NCBI RefSeq assembly: GCF_004752005.1 | Contig: NZ_CP038493.1 | Span: forward strand, 806,001 to 870,000 | Direction of reading: 5' to 3' | DNA from: Thalassotalea sp. HSM 43 | Lineage (GTDB): Bacteria; Pseudomonadota; Gammaproteobacteria; Enterobacterales; Alteromonadaceae | Length of the DNA stretch: 64,000 nucleotides | In this document: positions 18,227 to 27,211 of the stretch, piece by piece | How the letters are laid out: every line of letters starts with the position of its first letter | How positions within the stretch are numbered: position 1 is the stretch's first letter | Notes under the pieces: generated by a model | Told to the model about the DNA's origin: nothing | Database searches by the model: none | What the model saw: the letters and a program-made list of their open reading frames with translations, nothing else | Translations under genes and position numbers: made by a program

Positions 18227-20284
18227 ATGAACTATATAAAACCTGTGTCATTATCGCTAATGACGATTGCATTGGTAGCCTGCTCTAATGGCGAAGACAC
18301 CACAGCAAATGAAACGGATACCACCCTACCAGAACTTAGTTCTGGTATTTATACCGAATACATGGACACCTCGGTAAATCCTGGCGATGATTTTAATCAA
18401 TACGTGAATGGGAAGTGGATGGCAACCGCCACCATCCCTGAGGACAAATCCAGTGTCGGTGTTTGGTCGACACTTAGAGATGCGTCGCAAGATAACGTTA
18501 AAATCATTATCGAAGAATCTGCGAAGGGCGACTTTGCACCGGGTTCTGACCAACAAAAAGTTGGTGATCTGTATAACTCATATATGGATATGAAAACTCG
18601 TGATGCGCTCAGCGTCAAACCATTGCAACCTGAGTTTGGCAAAATCAGTGCGATTGCTAATTATGACGATTTAGCCGTGTACTTTGCGACTGCCAATAAA
18701 CGCGGCTACAACATGCCATTTGCGCTTGGTCAGTACGTCGACTTTAAAGAACCAGACACCTACATGATGTACACCTGGCAAGGCGGTTTAGGTCTTCCGG
18801 ACCGAGAATACTACTTTAAAGAAGATGACAAGTCGGCAGATATACGTGATAAATATCTGCAACATATTGAAAATATGTTTGATCTTGCCGGTTTTAATGC
18901 AGGCAAACAGGCCGCCGCAACAATATATGACCTAGAGCAAAAGCTTGCTAAGGTTCATATGGAAAAAGAGAAAACCCGCGATATGGTGGCGCTATACAAT
19001 AAAGTGCCACGCGAAGATCTTGCGCAGATAATGGCTGACTTTAACTGGAGTGCCTTTTTACAAGAAGCCGGCATAGACACCATCGATGGTTTAGTGATCA
19101 CTCAAATCGATTACATGAAAGCGTTAAATGGCATTATCAGCCAAACCTCGATTGCCGACTGGCAAACGTTTTTAACCTGGAAAGCGCTAAGTGCCAATGG
19201 CTCTCGCTTGACCAGCGCCATAGATAAAGAGAACTTTGATTTTTACACCAAAACCTTATGGGGAGCTAAACAACAGCGCCCGATGTGGCGACGTGGTGTC
19301 AATGTGGTTAACGGCACCTTAGGTGAGGTTGTTGGTAAAGTCTATGTGGCTCGCCACTTCCCGCCAGAAGCAAAAGCGCGTATGCAACACTTGGTTGATA
19401 ACCTTATTTTGGCTTATCGCCGCAGCATTCAAGACTTGACGTGGATGACCCCAGAGACCAAAGAGCAAGCACTCGATAAGTTATCTAAATTTACGCCAAA
19501 AATCGGCTACCCTGACAAATGGAAAGACTACAGTGATTTGGAAATCAAAGCCGATGACTACTTCGGCAATATTGAACGTGCGGCTTTGGTTCAATATCAA
19601 CAAAACCTAGACCGTCAAGGCCGCGTGGTGGATAAATCAGAGTGGCAGATGAACCCACAAACCATCAACGCCTATTACAACCCACCGCTTAACGAAATCG
19701 TGTTTCCAGCGGGCATATTACAACCACCGTTCTTTGATATGAACGCCGATGACGCGGTAAATTATGGTGGTATTGGCGCGGTCATTGGTCATGAAATTGG
19801 TCACGGATTTGACGATGCGGGTTCAACCTTTGATGGCGATGGCGTACTGCGTAATTGGTGGACACCAGCCGATAAAGAAGAGTTTAAAAAACGCACCCAA
19901 GCCCTTGTTGCACAATACGACTCATATCAAGTATTTGATGATCTGAATGTTAACGGTACCTTTACCTTGGGCGAAAACATTGGTGATTTAGGCGGCCTAA
20001 GTATCGCCATGAAAGCCTATAAACTATCACTGATCGGTGAAGATGCGCAGGTGATCGATGGTTTTACTGGTGAGCAACGTGTCCTGATAGGCTTTGGTCA
20101 AATATGGCGCGGTTCATATCGTGAAGAGTTATTGCGCCAATTGGTTGGCACCGATCCGCACTCTCCGGCTCAATTTCGAGTCAATGGTACAGTGCGAAAT
20201 GTGCCTGAATTTTACAGTGCATTTGCCGTTGAAAAAGACGCTAAATTATATCTGGCTCCAGAGCAACGTGTAAAAATCTGGTAA
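18227..20284 (+). CDS. M13 family (neprilysin-like) zinc metallopeptidase, lipoprotein
   Basis: A 685-residue peptidase. The leader ends in LVAC, a lipobox that predicts attachment at Cys 20, followed by an acidic Thr-rich linker. The N-terminal M13 domain begins at DTSVNPGDDFNQYVNGKW. The catalytic part has HEIGH (H522, E523, H526) and the third zinc ligand E583 in GENIGDLGGL. The final stretch PEFYSAFAVEKDAKLYLAPEQRVKIW ends near the invariant Trp typical of the family. These enzymes cleave short peptides N-terminal to hydrophobic residues in the periplasm or at the outer membrane. AGGGA precedes the ATG. The gene stands alone and ends in a strong terminator. Confidence 0.95.
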   Translation: MNYIKPVSLSLMTIALVACSNGEDTTANETDTTLPELSSGIYTEYMDTSVNPGDDFNQYVNGKWMATATIPEDKSSVGVWSTLRDASQDNVKIIIEESAKGDFAPGSDQQKVGDLYNSYMDMKTRDALSVKPLQPEFGKISAIANYDDLAVYFATANKRGYNMPFALGQYVDFKEPDTYMMYTWQGGLGLPDREYYFKEDDKSADIRDKYLQHIENMFDLAGFNAGKQAAATIYDLEQKLAKVHMEKEKTRDMVALYNKVPREDLAQIMADFNWSAFLQEAGIDTIDGLVITQIDYMKALNGIISQTSIADWQTFLTWKALSANGSRLTSAIDKENFDFYTKTLWGAKQQRPMWRRGVNVVNGTLGEVVGKVYVARHFPPEAKARMQHLVDNLILAYRRSIQDLTWMTPETKEQALDKLSKFTPKIGYPDKWKDYSDLEIKADDYFGNIERAALVQYQQNLDRQGRVVDKSEWQMNPQTINAYYNPPLNEIVFPAGILQPPFFDMNADDAVNYGGIGAVIGHEIGHGFDDAGSTFDGDGVLRNWWTPADKEEFKKRTQALVAQYDSYQVFDDLNVNGTFTLGENIGDLGGLSIAMKAYKLSLIGEDAQVIDGFTGEQRVLIGFGQIWRGSYREELLRQLVGTDPHSPAQFRVNGTVRNVPEFYSAFAVEKDAKLYLAPEQRVKIW

Positions 20285-20304
20285 TTCCAAACAAGGCTAA
20301 TATT

Positions 20305-20338
20305 AAAAAGGTCAGCGTATTTCTACGCTGACCTTTTT
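20305..20338 (+). terminator. Rho-independent terminator of the M13 peptidase gene
   Basis: AAAAAGGTCAGCGTA pairs with TACGCTGACCTTTTT across a TTTC loop, 21 bases after the stop codon. Confidence 0.93.
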
Positions 20339-20417
20339 GTTTTAATAATTGCCAGATAACCGTGAGAAAGCCGCTAACAAATAGAGATGTTATGCTCAAT
20401 CAGCAGCGATTGCTATC

Positions 20418-20804
20418 TCAATCCATCCATTCATAAGCATCGATGGCTTTGCGCGCTTCACTTATGGTGCAATTGGCAAGAATAACCAATTCATTAACGG
20501 TAATACCTGGGTTGCGCTTTACCAGATTAATAATGTCGTCTTGGGTAAAATCGCCTAATTTTTTTTCAAGTAAGGTGATCACCCATTGCCAGCTTGGCTC
20601 ATCTACCCTGCGTATCGATTCAATCACTTTAAACAACTGTTCACGACTGGCGCTGAGTCGCCAATTGCGAGAGCGGCCAATGCGGCTCAACTCACTGCCA
20701 CTGTCACGAATAAGTGCTTTTAATTCAAAGGCGCGCAATGCTCGCCTTAAAAACGAAGGCAGCGTAACGTGTCTGATGTGTTCATTTGTCCGATTGACCG
20801 ACAT
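20418..20804 (-). CDS. RRF_GI-type conserved protein (annotated elsewhere as ribosome recycling factor family)
   Basis: A 128-residue basic protein. The N-terminal half contains the segment GRSRNWRLSAS, which I associate with a small gammaproteobacterial family that databases call ribosome recycling factor family (RRF_GI); it is not Frr. The C-terminal half (TQDDIINLVKRNPGITVNELVILANCTISEARKAI) looks like a winged or simple helix-turn-helix. The name should not be taken as a demonstrated function. It lies downstream of the GDT1-type gene on the same strand, separated by the heptamer repeat. An antisense open frame covering the same bases has no recognisable product. Confidence 0.6.
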   Translation of the reverse strand: MSVNRTNEHIRHVTLPSFLRRALRAFELKALIRDSGSELSRIGRSRNWRLSASREQLFKVIESIRRVDEPSWQWVITLLEKKLGDFTQDDIINLVKRNPGITVNELVILANCTISEARKAIDAYEWMD

Positions 20805-20890
20805 GATCGATAGTAAAAGTTAAATTAACGCTAAAGAAATCAGTATATCAGGCAAGAACCCCAAGGCAAAGAGGGACTTAAGTGTCGAAT

Positions 20891-20981
20891 CTAAGGGCTA
20901 AGGGCTAAGGGCTAAGGACTAAGTGCTAAGGACTAATTGCTAAGTGCTAAGTGCTAAGTGCTAAGTATTAAGAACTAAGCA
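20891..20981. repeat. Heptamer tandem repeat, 13 units of CTAAGNN
   Basis: Thirteen 7-bp units run without interruption: three CTAAGGG, then CTAAGGA, CTAAGTG, CTAAGGA, CTAATTG, three CTAAGTG, CTAAGTA, TTAAGAA and CTAAGCA. Decay is mainly towards the right end, where the repeat meets the stop codon of the GDT1-type gene at 20985. The unit is not a multiple of three, so it is non-coding, and copy number may vary by slippage. Confidence 0.93.
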
Positions 20982-20984
20982 GAA

Positions 20985-21566
20985 CTAGGCAAAGGTGGTT
21001 ATGGCGGTAATGACCGCAAATGTGGCAAATAATAGCGCAGCCATTTTACTGAGCAGTTGTTCGCTAATACGATTGAGTAACTTTTTGCCAACGATGACAC
21101 CGATAACACAGGTTGTTGCTAACGCCAGGGTTGCGCTAATCCACACCATAAGAGGTGGTTGCGTGGTACTTAGGGTCGCTACCGCTAATTGGGTTTTATC
21201 ACCCATTTCTGCGGCAAAAATCAAGGTAAATGCTGACATACTGATGTGTTTACCGACCTTAAGCTTGCCTTCATCGTTGTCATCGTCATGGTGCGCATCA
21301 CGCCAACTTGATATTGCAAACAAAGCGAACAATACGATAGCAATAATACTTAAGTAACGTTGGTCGATAAAATTGGCAAAACTGGCACCGAACAACACAG
21401 CAATAACATTGAGAATGGCAAACGCCGATATGGCGCCAAACAATACCGGTCGAGCGCGATATTTTGCTGCCAGTGTCATACAAACCAGTTGTGATTTATC
21501 ACCAAACTCGGCAACAAAAATCAACAAAAACGTGGCAACCGCGCCATACGAGCTAAGTATTTCCAT
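20985..21566 (-). CDS. TMEM165/GDT1 (UPF0016) family transporter, MneA-like
   Basis: A 193-residue membrane protein with six predicted transmembrane segments in two homologous halves. Each half carries the family signature: EFGDKSQL near residue 20 and EMGDKTQL near 119. The two acidic motifs line the cation path. Bacterial members such as MneA export Mn2+; yeast and human members move Ca2+ and Mn2+ with protons. The substrate here is inferred from the family. No yybP-ykoY-type manganese riboswitch is recognisable in the short upstream gap. A ferredoxin gene lies just upstream on the same strand. Confidence 0.9.
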   Translation of the reverse strand: MEILSSYGAVATFLLIFVAEFGDKSQLVCMTLAAKYRARPVLFGAISAFAILNVIAVLFGASFANFIDQRYLSIIAIVLFALFAISSWRDAHHDDDNDEGKLKVGKHISMSAFTLIFAAEMGDKTQLAVATLSTTQPPLMVWISATLALATTCVIGVIVGKKLLNRISEQLLSKMAALLFATFAVITAITTFA

Positions 21567-21604
21567 AAACGAACTAATCTAGTAATGCCTTAATCATGTG
21601 CACG

Positions 21605-21859
21605 TTACGACTCGACACCGTGTAATTCAAAGCATTTTTGTAATAACTCTTGTTCGCTTTCTTTTCGCTCTGGATCGGGCTTGATACAATCGATAGGACA
21701 CGCCGCGACGCATTGTGGCGTATCGTAATGACCAACACATTCAGTACAGCGATCGGCGTCGATTTCATAAATGACATCGCCCATAAAGATAGCGGTATTG
21801 GGGCATTCTGGATCGCACATATCACAGTTAATGCAGGTATCGAGTATTTTAAGAGCCAT
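21605..21859 (-). CDS. yfhL: YfhL-family 2[4Fe-4S] ferredoxin
   Basis: An 84-residue ferredoxin. The first cluster motif is CINCDMCDPECP, and the second is split as CTECVGHYDTPQC...CPIDC, with the insertion typical of Allochromatium-type ferredoxins. Sequence and length match E. coli YfhL. It lies 37 bases downstream of yegQ/trhP on the same strand and is probably co-transcribed. This pairing supports a role as electron donor for the tRNA uridine hydroxylation pathway of TrhP, an inference from gene context and family knowledge. Confidence 0.95.
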   Translation of the reverse strand: MALKILDTCINCDMCDPECPNTAIFMGDVIYEIDADRCTECVGHYDTPQCVAACPIDCIKPDPERKESEQELLQKCFELHGVES

Positions 21860-21896
21860 AGTAAAACCTATCGTCCACTTTTAATGAAAGCAGCAC

Positions 21897-23294
21897 TTAT
21901 GCCTGATTTTGTGCAAATGGGTGACGTGTGGTCTCACCCTGGTTTAAATAACGCATGATGATCGCGTACTCCAAGTCTAAGTCTGTATCGCACTGAATTT
22001 GCACGATATGACCCGAGCCTTTTGCATCGGTGACTTCTTCACCTTTGCGATTTTGCATGTGCTCAAGCACAAAACTCTTGTTACCACTTGGCGTCATTAA
22101 TTCGATTTCGTCACCGGTTAAGAATTTGTTTTTCACTTCAATTTCAATCAAACCATCGTCGGTACGGCCCATTACCTCACCAACAAACTGTTGGCTGTCA
22201 GATTTGGAATAACCGTACTCATAATTTTGCAATTGATCATGGCGGTGGCGAGACAAGAAGCCTTCAGTGTAACCACGACTTGCTAAGTGTTCTAAGTCAA
22301 GCTTCAAGCGTTCATTGAAACTGCGACCTTGCACTGCATCATTCATTGCTTGTTTGTATATTTGCGCGGTACGGGCACAGTAATAGAAAGACTTAGTGCG
22401 ACCTTCTATCTTTAATGAATGTACGCCCATTTTCACTAAGCGCTCAACATGTTCAATTGCACGAAGATCTTTTGAGTTCATAATGTAGGTGCCATGCTCG
22501 TCCTCAAACGCCGGCATATACTCGCCTGGGCGCCCTTGTTCTTGCAATAAAAACACTTCATCCGTTGGCTGTTGCTCTTGCTTGGCCATATCCGGTGTCC
22601 AAATTTCAGGTTGCTCAGCGCCAGCGATAGGCTGCTGCGGTTGCACCGCAATGATATCGCCATGTTCATCTTCTTTGGCATCATGAGCATTGTATGACCA
22701 ACGACAGGCATTTGTGCATGTACCTTGGTTAGGATCACGCTTGTTGATGTAACCCGATAACAGACAGCGACCAGAGTAAGCCATACATAGAGCACCGTGA
22801 ACGAACACTTCAAGTTCCATTTCTGGCACACGCATGCGGATTTCTTCAATTTCATCTAACGATAATTCACGGGACAAAATAACACGCTCGACGCCCTGCT
22901 GCTGCCAAAACTTAACCGTCGCCCAGTTGACCGCATTGGCCTGTACCGATAAGTGAATCGCCATATCTGGGAACGCTTCGCGTACCATCATGATCATACC
23001 TGGATCACTCATGATCAAGGCATCAGGATTCATGGCAATAACCGGCTCAATATCACGTAAGTAGGTTTTCAATTTGGCGTTATGTGGGGCAATGTTACTT
23101 ACCACATAGAGTTTCTTTCCTAACTCGTGCGCCTCATCTATACCCAGCTTAAGGTTTTCCAGGTTGAACTCATTATTACGCACTCGCAGTGAATAACGAG
23201 GTTGACCGGCATAAACCGCATCTGCGCCATACGCGAAGGCGTAACGCATATTTTTTAAGCTACCGGCAGGTGATAATAATTCTGGCGTCAACAT
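21897..23294 (-). CDS. trhP: tRNA 5-hydroxyuridine modification protein YegQ/TrhP
   Basis: A 465-residue peptidase-U32-type protein. It begins with the conserved LLSPAGSLKNMRYAFAYGADAVY and contains the U32 signature EVFVHGALCMAYSGRCLLS with further Cys residues (GTCTNACRW) thought to hold an Fe-S cluster. The family is no longer regarded as a protease in E. coli: TrhP forms 5-hydroxyuridine at tRNA position 34. A hydrophilic segment around 205-270 is rich in Gln, Pro and acidic residues and is probably a surface loop. The downstream yfhL gene is in the same operon. Confidence 0.94.
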   Translation of the reverse strand: MLTPELLSPAGSLKNMRYAFAYGADAVYAGQPRYSLRVRNNEFNLENLKLGIDEAHELGKKLYVVSNIAPHNAKLKTYLRDIEPVIAMNPDALIMSDPGMIMMVREAFPDMAIHLSVQANAVNWATVKFWQQQGVERVILSRELSLDEIEEIRMRVPEMELEVFVHGALCMAYSGRCLLSGYINKRDPNQGTCTNACRWSYNAHDAKEDEHGDIIAVQPQQPIAGAEQPEIWTPDMAKQEQQPTDEVFLLQEQGRPGEYMPAFEDEHGTYIMNSKDLRAIEHVERLVKMGVHSLKIEGRTKSFYYCARTAQIYKQAMNDAVQGRSFNERLKLDLEHLASRGYTEGFLSRHRHDQLQNYEYGYSKSDSQQFVGEVMGRTDDGLIEIEVKNKFLTGDEIELMTPSGNKSFVLEHMQNRKGEEVTDAKGSGHIVQIQCDTDLDLEYAIIMRYLNQGETTRHPFAQNQA

Positions 23295-23355
23295 ATGTAT
23301 AAAACCCTAAGTTTTGTCTGGATATTCAAATTGGAGCGCTATTTTAATGCCGATA

Positions 23356-23412
23356 GCAAAAAGGCGCAATACACATTAGGTTAACAGCTGTAACCAAGTG
23401 TAATCGCGCCTT
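23356..23412 (-). terminator. Terminator-like long hairpin downstream of rdgC
   Basis: On the minus strand AAGGCGCGATTACAC folds back imperfectly on a partner ending TATTGCGCCTT and continues into TTTTT. It lies between the rdgC stop codon and the trhP start. The stem has a few mismatches and single-base bulges. Confidence 0.7.
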
Positions 23413-23453
23413 CAAAAGGTAGGTATTTCAGTGCCTTAGCACATGACGTTAGA

Positions 23454-24374
23454 CTAAGATTCGAGGTAACTATTTGTCGCCAAATCGAATTGCGCTAACA
23501 TGTCGTCAATAAATTTGTTCAACTCACCGGTCATTAGGGTAAAGTCGGCATCAATTTTGACCAAAATATCATCGTTGTCGATGTCATCATTTTGTTCAAA
23601 TACGCTTTCATGAAACTTAACACGCTTCACTGACAAGTCATCGCATAAAATGCACGACAAGACTTGCTCATAATCAAAGGCTATTTTTACCACCTGCTTA
23701 TCGGTATTTAAATGCGCTAAGATTTCATCAGATAACAAATCCTGATTCTTACACTTAATCACTGCCGCATCTTCACCGAGGGCTTTGAGTTCACCTTCAA
23801 AACCGATGACAAAACGCTCTGGTAAATTTTGCTCTAATAACCAACTGGTCATCACCGTTTCAGCACCAGCTGGTGGCGCGAAGCTGGTGACTGGTAATGA
23901 GCCTAAGCATTTACGCAACAAGGCTAAAAAGTCTTCAGCTTTATTACGTGAACTGCTGTTAATGACAATGATATTTTTGTCAGGGCAAATATAACCTTGG
24001 GTATCAGAAATACGAGAAAATGCGCGTGGTAGTAATTCAAAGGTAATGTCTTCTTTAAATTGTTCTTTCTCTTTTTTGGTTGCTTTTCGACTGTGCTCTT
24101 GTTCAAGTTGCGCCACCTTGGCTTCCAACTGCTCTTTTACCACCGCGGCAGGAAGAAGCTTTTCTTCTTTACGAGCGTTCAATAAAATACAACCATTGGC
24201 GTGATGTAACAATCTATCGCCGTGTTTACCTAAGGCGCTACTCCAACCAAAGCGTGACATCTCTGTTTTGGCACAAGGTGCAAAAACATGTTCTTGTAAT
24301 GCTTTCTCCAGCTCTTCCTCGCTGGTAGTAAAAGGTCGGGTAAACGCAAAAATATATAAATTTTTAAACCACAT
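23454..24374 (-). CDS. rdgC: Recombination-associated protein RdgC
   Basis: A 306-residue protein, the same length as E. coli RdgC, beginning MWFKNLYIFAFTRPF. RdgC forms a ring-shaped dimer that binds double-stranded DNA and limits RecA access. The start motif, the central basic region with EQFKEDITFELLPRAFS, and the C-terminal part all match the family. Divergent to a small membrane-protein gene. No oddities are seen. Confidence 0.97.
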   Translation of the reverse strand: MWFKNLYIFAFTRPFTTSEEELEKALQEHVFAPCAKTEMSRFGWSSALGKHGDRLLHHANGCILLNARKEEKLLPAAVVKEQLEAKVAQLEQEHSRKATKKEKEQFKEDITFELLPRAFSRISDTQGYICPDKNIIVINSSSRNKAEDFLALLRKCLGSLPVTSFAPPAGAETVMTSWLLEQNLPERFVIGFEGELKALGEDAAVIKCKNQDLLSDEILAHLNTDKQVVKIAFDYEQVLSCILCDDLSVKRVKFHESVFEQNDDIDNDDILVKIDADFTLMTGELNKFIDDMLAQFDLATNSYLES

Positions 24375-24443
24375 GATGAAATTCCCTGGCCAACCTGATA
24401 CAACAGGTAAGGATAATAATCGTAATAAAGGATAAGGTAGGAA

Positions 24444-24770
24444 ATGATAACCAAATTAGTGTTGCTAAGTATATCTATTTTTTTGGTATCTCGACTAATG
24501 ACAGGGATTCGCTTAAAGAGCCCGCTAACCGCCGTGATCGTTGCGATAGTTTACTCGGTAGCTGATCTGTTGCTGTATTGGTTTCTCGCCATTATTTCTA
24601 TGCCATTGATTTTAATCACCTTCGGCTTATTTGTCTTTGTATTAAACGCCTTTTTGCTTTGGCTTACCGATCAAATAATTGATGATTTTGAAATAAAAGA
24701 CCTAAAAACAACCTTGATCGCATCGTTTGCGATAACCATCATCCACCTATTGCTAGGTGCCATTTTCTAA
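24444..24770 (+). CDS. Small membrane protein, phage-holin-4_2 / YvlD-like
   Basis: A 108-residue protein with four hydrophobic segments. The pattern IRLKSPLTAVIVAIVYSVAD and LILITFGLFVFVLNAFLLW matches the Phage_holin_4_2 family, which in most bacteria is a chromosomal membrane protein with no link to phage. No lysis genes are nearby, so a holin role is unlikely. The function is unknown. AGGA sits just before the ATG. Confidence 0.8.
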   Translation: MITKLVLLSISIFLVSRLMTGIRLKSPLTAVIVAIVYSVADLLLYWFLAIISMPLILITFGLFVFVLNAFLLWLTDQIIDDFEIKDLKTTLIASFAITIIHLLLGAIF

Positions 24771-24830
24771 GCGCAAACCAACATTTTATTTTTTAAAGGG
24801 TATTGACTAGATTGCCGCAAATCAATCGGA

Positions 24831-24858
24831 CAGAGCGCACACACAATCAGGCGCTCTG
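24831..24858. terminator. Possible hairpin between convergent genes
   Basis: CAGAGCGC and GCGCTCTG pair across a 12-base loop between the holin-like gene (+) and phoR (-). Neither side has a good T-tract, so termination activity is uncertain. Confidence 0.35.
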
Positions 24859-24898
24859 CCCTTAACTTGATAACCAAGAGTTAATTGATAACAAAGGG

Positions 24899-26221
24899 TT
24901 AATTGATAGCGGATTCTAATTTGCGGATAGTAAATGAATCTGATGCTGGAAACTTGATGGTAAAGGTACTGCCTTGATTAAGCTGTGATTCAATCAATAA
25001 TTCAGCGTTATGATTGGCCGCCACATGCTTAACGATAGCCAAACCTAACCCGGTTCCGCCGGTATCACGAGAACGAGATTTATCGACGCGATAAAAGCGC
25101 TCACTTAAGCGAGAAATATCAAACTCACTGATGCCGCAGCCGGTATCTTTAACGCTAAACAGGCAGTAATCGCCTTGTTTTTTCCAACAGATATCAATGC
25201 GTCCACCAGTGCCAGTATAATTCATGGCATTAACAATCAAGTTAGAACAGGCACTTTTCAGTTCCGATTCGATACCTAATATACCCAACCTTGGATCAAT
25301 CTCGACCGCAATTTCGTGGCCTTTTTGTTTGTTAAGCCAATGAACATCTTCCATGACTTTATCAAGCAGTTTTGGTAGATGCACGTTATGGCGGCTATCC
25401 TCTTCTGCTGGCACTTCAACTTTAGACAGCACCAACAGTTGTTGTACCAAGCGATCCATACGCGAGACTTGAGTTTGCACCGTATCTAAGCTTTTTCGCC
25501 ATTGCTCACTGATATCGTCCTGATCGAGCATTACCTCGACATAGCCTTGCATCACCGTAAGCGGTGTTTTTAGCTCATGGGAGACATTGGCAACAAAATC
25601 GCGGCGCATCTTTTCAAGACGCTTAGTTTGACTCACATCGCGTGCCAACATTAAGTATTGGTCTTCGCCATATAGCATAAAGCGCATTTCAATTTGTTGT
25701 TCAGGCGAGTCCGGTGAAACTATAGAGCAAGGTTCACTAAAATCCATTTTCTTAACGTATTTGTTCAAAACCGGTGAGCGCACCAAGTTTGTTATGCGCT
25801 GCCCAGCATCTTGTGGCCAGCGCACCCCTAGCAATCGGTTTGCCTTTTTATTCGACCAGCGAATATTGAAATATAAATCTAACACAATCGCCGCATCGGG
25901 CAGTGCTTCAGCACCATCACGATATTGGCGAATACGCAAATTCAGCTGTTTTTGTTTTTTACGGTAGCTTTTAATGCGGCGATAAATACCATCGTAGACA
26001 TGCCCCCAGATACCTTTTGATTCTGGCGGATACAGTAAATTTTTATGCCATAACCATTTGATCAAGCCGAGCAAAAATTTGTAATGCCAGGCCAGCGTTG
26101 CCGCAGTTACAACAAACAGTGCAAGCCAAAAATAGCCTAGCCAGTAGCCAATTAGGCCACTCGCCAGCAGAATCAGGCACTGCTTAACAACAAACTGCTG
26201 CGCAGAAAATCGAAATATCAT
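24899..26221 (-). CDS. phoR: Phosphate regulon sensor histidine kinase PhoR
   Basis: A 440-residue kinase. Two membrane segments lie at about 12-45, followed by the basic stretch and a PAS domain (about 100-195). The HisKA domain has phospho-acceptor H215 (NVSHELKTPLTVMQGYVEV), and the HATPase domain shows DTGGTGLGLAIVKH. The layout without a large periplasmic domain is that of PhoR, which senses phosphate through PhoU and the Pst transporter. It lies 32 bases downstream of phoB in one operon. Confidence 0.96.
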   Translation of the reverse strand: MIFRFSAQQFVVKQCLILLASGLIGYWLGYFWLALFVVTAATLAWHYKFLLGLIKWLWHKNLLYPPESKGIWGHVYDGIYRRIKSYRKKQKQLNLRIRQYRDGAEALPDAAIVLDLYFNIRWSNKKANRLLGVRWPQDAGQRITNLVRSPVLNKYVKKMDFSEPCSIVSPDSPEQQIEMRFMLYGEDQYLMLARDVSQTKRLEKMRRDFVANVSHELKTPLTVMQGYVEVMLDQDDISEQWRKSLDTVQTQVSRMDRLVQQLLVLSKVEVPAEEDSRHNVHLPKLLDKVMEDVHWLNKQKGHEIAVEIDPRLGILGIESELKSACSNLIVNAMNYTGTGGRIDICWKKQGDYCLFSVKDTGCGISEFDISRLSERFYRVDKSRSRDTGGTGLGLAIVKHVAANHNAELLIESQLNQGSTFTIKFPASDSFTIRKLESAIN

Positions 26222-26253
26222 AGTTGATGTTTAATCTCTCAACATGTTGGGTG

Positions 26254-26946
26254 CTAGTTTACACGACTAGAAAATCGATAACCTGCACCACGAACCGTTT
26301 GTACGAATTCATCGTGGCCTTGACCCGCGATAGACTTACGTAAACGTCGTATGTGAACATCGACGGTACGATCTTCAACGTAGACGTTGGTGCCCCATAC
26401 ATTATCAAGTAATTGTTCACGCGAATAGACCCTTTCAGGGTGGGTCATAAAAAAGTGCAGCATTTTAAATTCAGTTGGACCTAATTCAATCGGTGCCTCA
26501 TTAATCGAAACACGATGTGATACAGGATCAAGTGATAGCCCTTTAAATTCAATTAACTCTTCAAGGGCAGTTGGTGCGACGCGGCGAATAACAGCCTTGA
26601 TACGAGCAATCAATTCTTTCGGCGAAAAAGGCTTGGTGACATAGTCATCAACACCGACTTCAAAACCGCGAACTTTGTCGTCTTCATCTGAGCGAGCCGT
26701 TAACATAATAATAGGAATATTGCGCGTATACTCCTGCTGCTTGACCTCTCGAGCTATTTTTAGGCCGCTGCCACCAGGCAGCATCCAATCTAACAACAAC
26801 AGGTCAGGAAGCGGATCAGTTAATAGCGCTTTTGCCTCATCATAGTCCTTGGCTTCAATTGGGTTAAAGCCATTTTGCTCTAACACAAAGGTAATCATCT
26901 CACGAATTGGGGTTTCATCTTCAACTACAAGAATTCGTCGTTCCAT
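26254..26946 (-). CDS. phoB: Phosphate regulon response regulator PhoB
   Basis: A 230-residue OmpR-family regulator. The receiver domain has phospho-acceptor D53 ([13 protein letters not shown]) and K105-type KPFSPKEL; the winged-helix DNA-binding domain ends with [11 protein letters not shown] and [10 protein letters not shown]. Length and sequence match E. coli PhoB. A PHO box lies about 55 bases upstream of the ATG, indicating autoregulation of phoBR. Confidence 0.97.
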   Translation of the reverse strand: MERRILVVEDETPIREMITFVLEQNGFNPIEAKDYDEAKALLTDPLPDLLLLDWMLPGGSGLKIAREVKQQEYTRNIPIIMLTARSDEDDKVRGFEVGVDDYVTKPFSPKELIARIKAVIRRVAPTALEELIEFKGLSLDPVSHRVSINEAPIELGPTEFKMLHFFMTHPERVYSREQLLDNVWGTNVYVEDRTVDVHIRRLRKSIAGQGHDEFVQTVRGAGYRFSSRVN

Positions 26947-27000
26947 AGCGGTTCCATAATCAATTTATTCATTAGTTACGCCATCATTCTGCCAGTCTAT

Positions 27001-27019
27001 AATGACACTTTTATGACAG
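27001..27019 (-). promoter_or_regulatory. PHO box upstream of phoB
   Basis: Read on the minus strand the site is CTGTCATAAAAGTGTCATT, two 7-bp half-sites (CTGTCAT, GTGTCAT) spaced by 11 bp. It differs from the enterobacterial consensus at only one or two positions and faces phoB. Confidence 0.88.
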
Positions 27020-27160
27020 TCGTCATAAAATCATCACATATTTACTGCTGTTAATTATAGCTAACTATATCGCTCCTCAGACAGCGAAGCAAAAACATTT
27101 ACGATTTTCGATAATCTCTGGCAAATGAACATTAATCGTTTACAAACAAAAATTTAAAAT

Positions 27161-27191
27161 AAAAAGCCATGCTCGAAAGCATGGCTTTTTA
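27161..27191 (-). terminator. Rho-independent terminator of the porin gene
   Basis: AAAAAGCCATGCT and AGCATGGCTTTTT form a 13-bp stem with a CGAA loop. T-tracts are present on both strands; it lies about 20 bases after the porin stop codon. Confidence 0.92.
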
Positions 27192-27211
27192 TGACATTGA
27201 AAAAGGTGTTC

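Noticed and set aside
20443-20823. Plus-strand open frame opposite the RRF_GI-type gene
   Set aside because: The minus-strand product has a recognisable family pattern; this one does not.
20891-20981. Telomere-like repeat or CRISPR array
   Set aside because: The 7-bp unit has no spacers, and the sequence is flanked by ordinary genes; it does not match a telomeric repeat.
21574-21825. Minus-strand second frame inside yfhL
   Set aside because: It is a shadow of the ferredoxin, whose Cys motifs are unequivocal.
24444-24770. Prophage lysis module suggested by the holin-like name
   Set aside because: No endolysin, integrase or structural phage genes are nearby; the family is mostly chromosomal membrane proteins.
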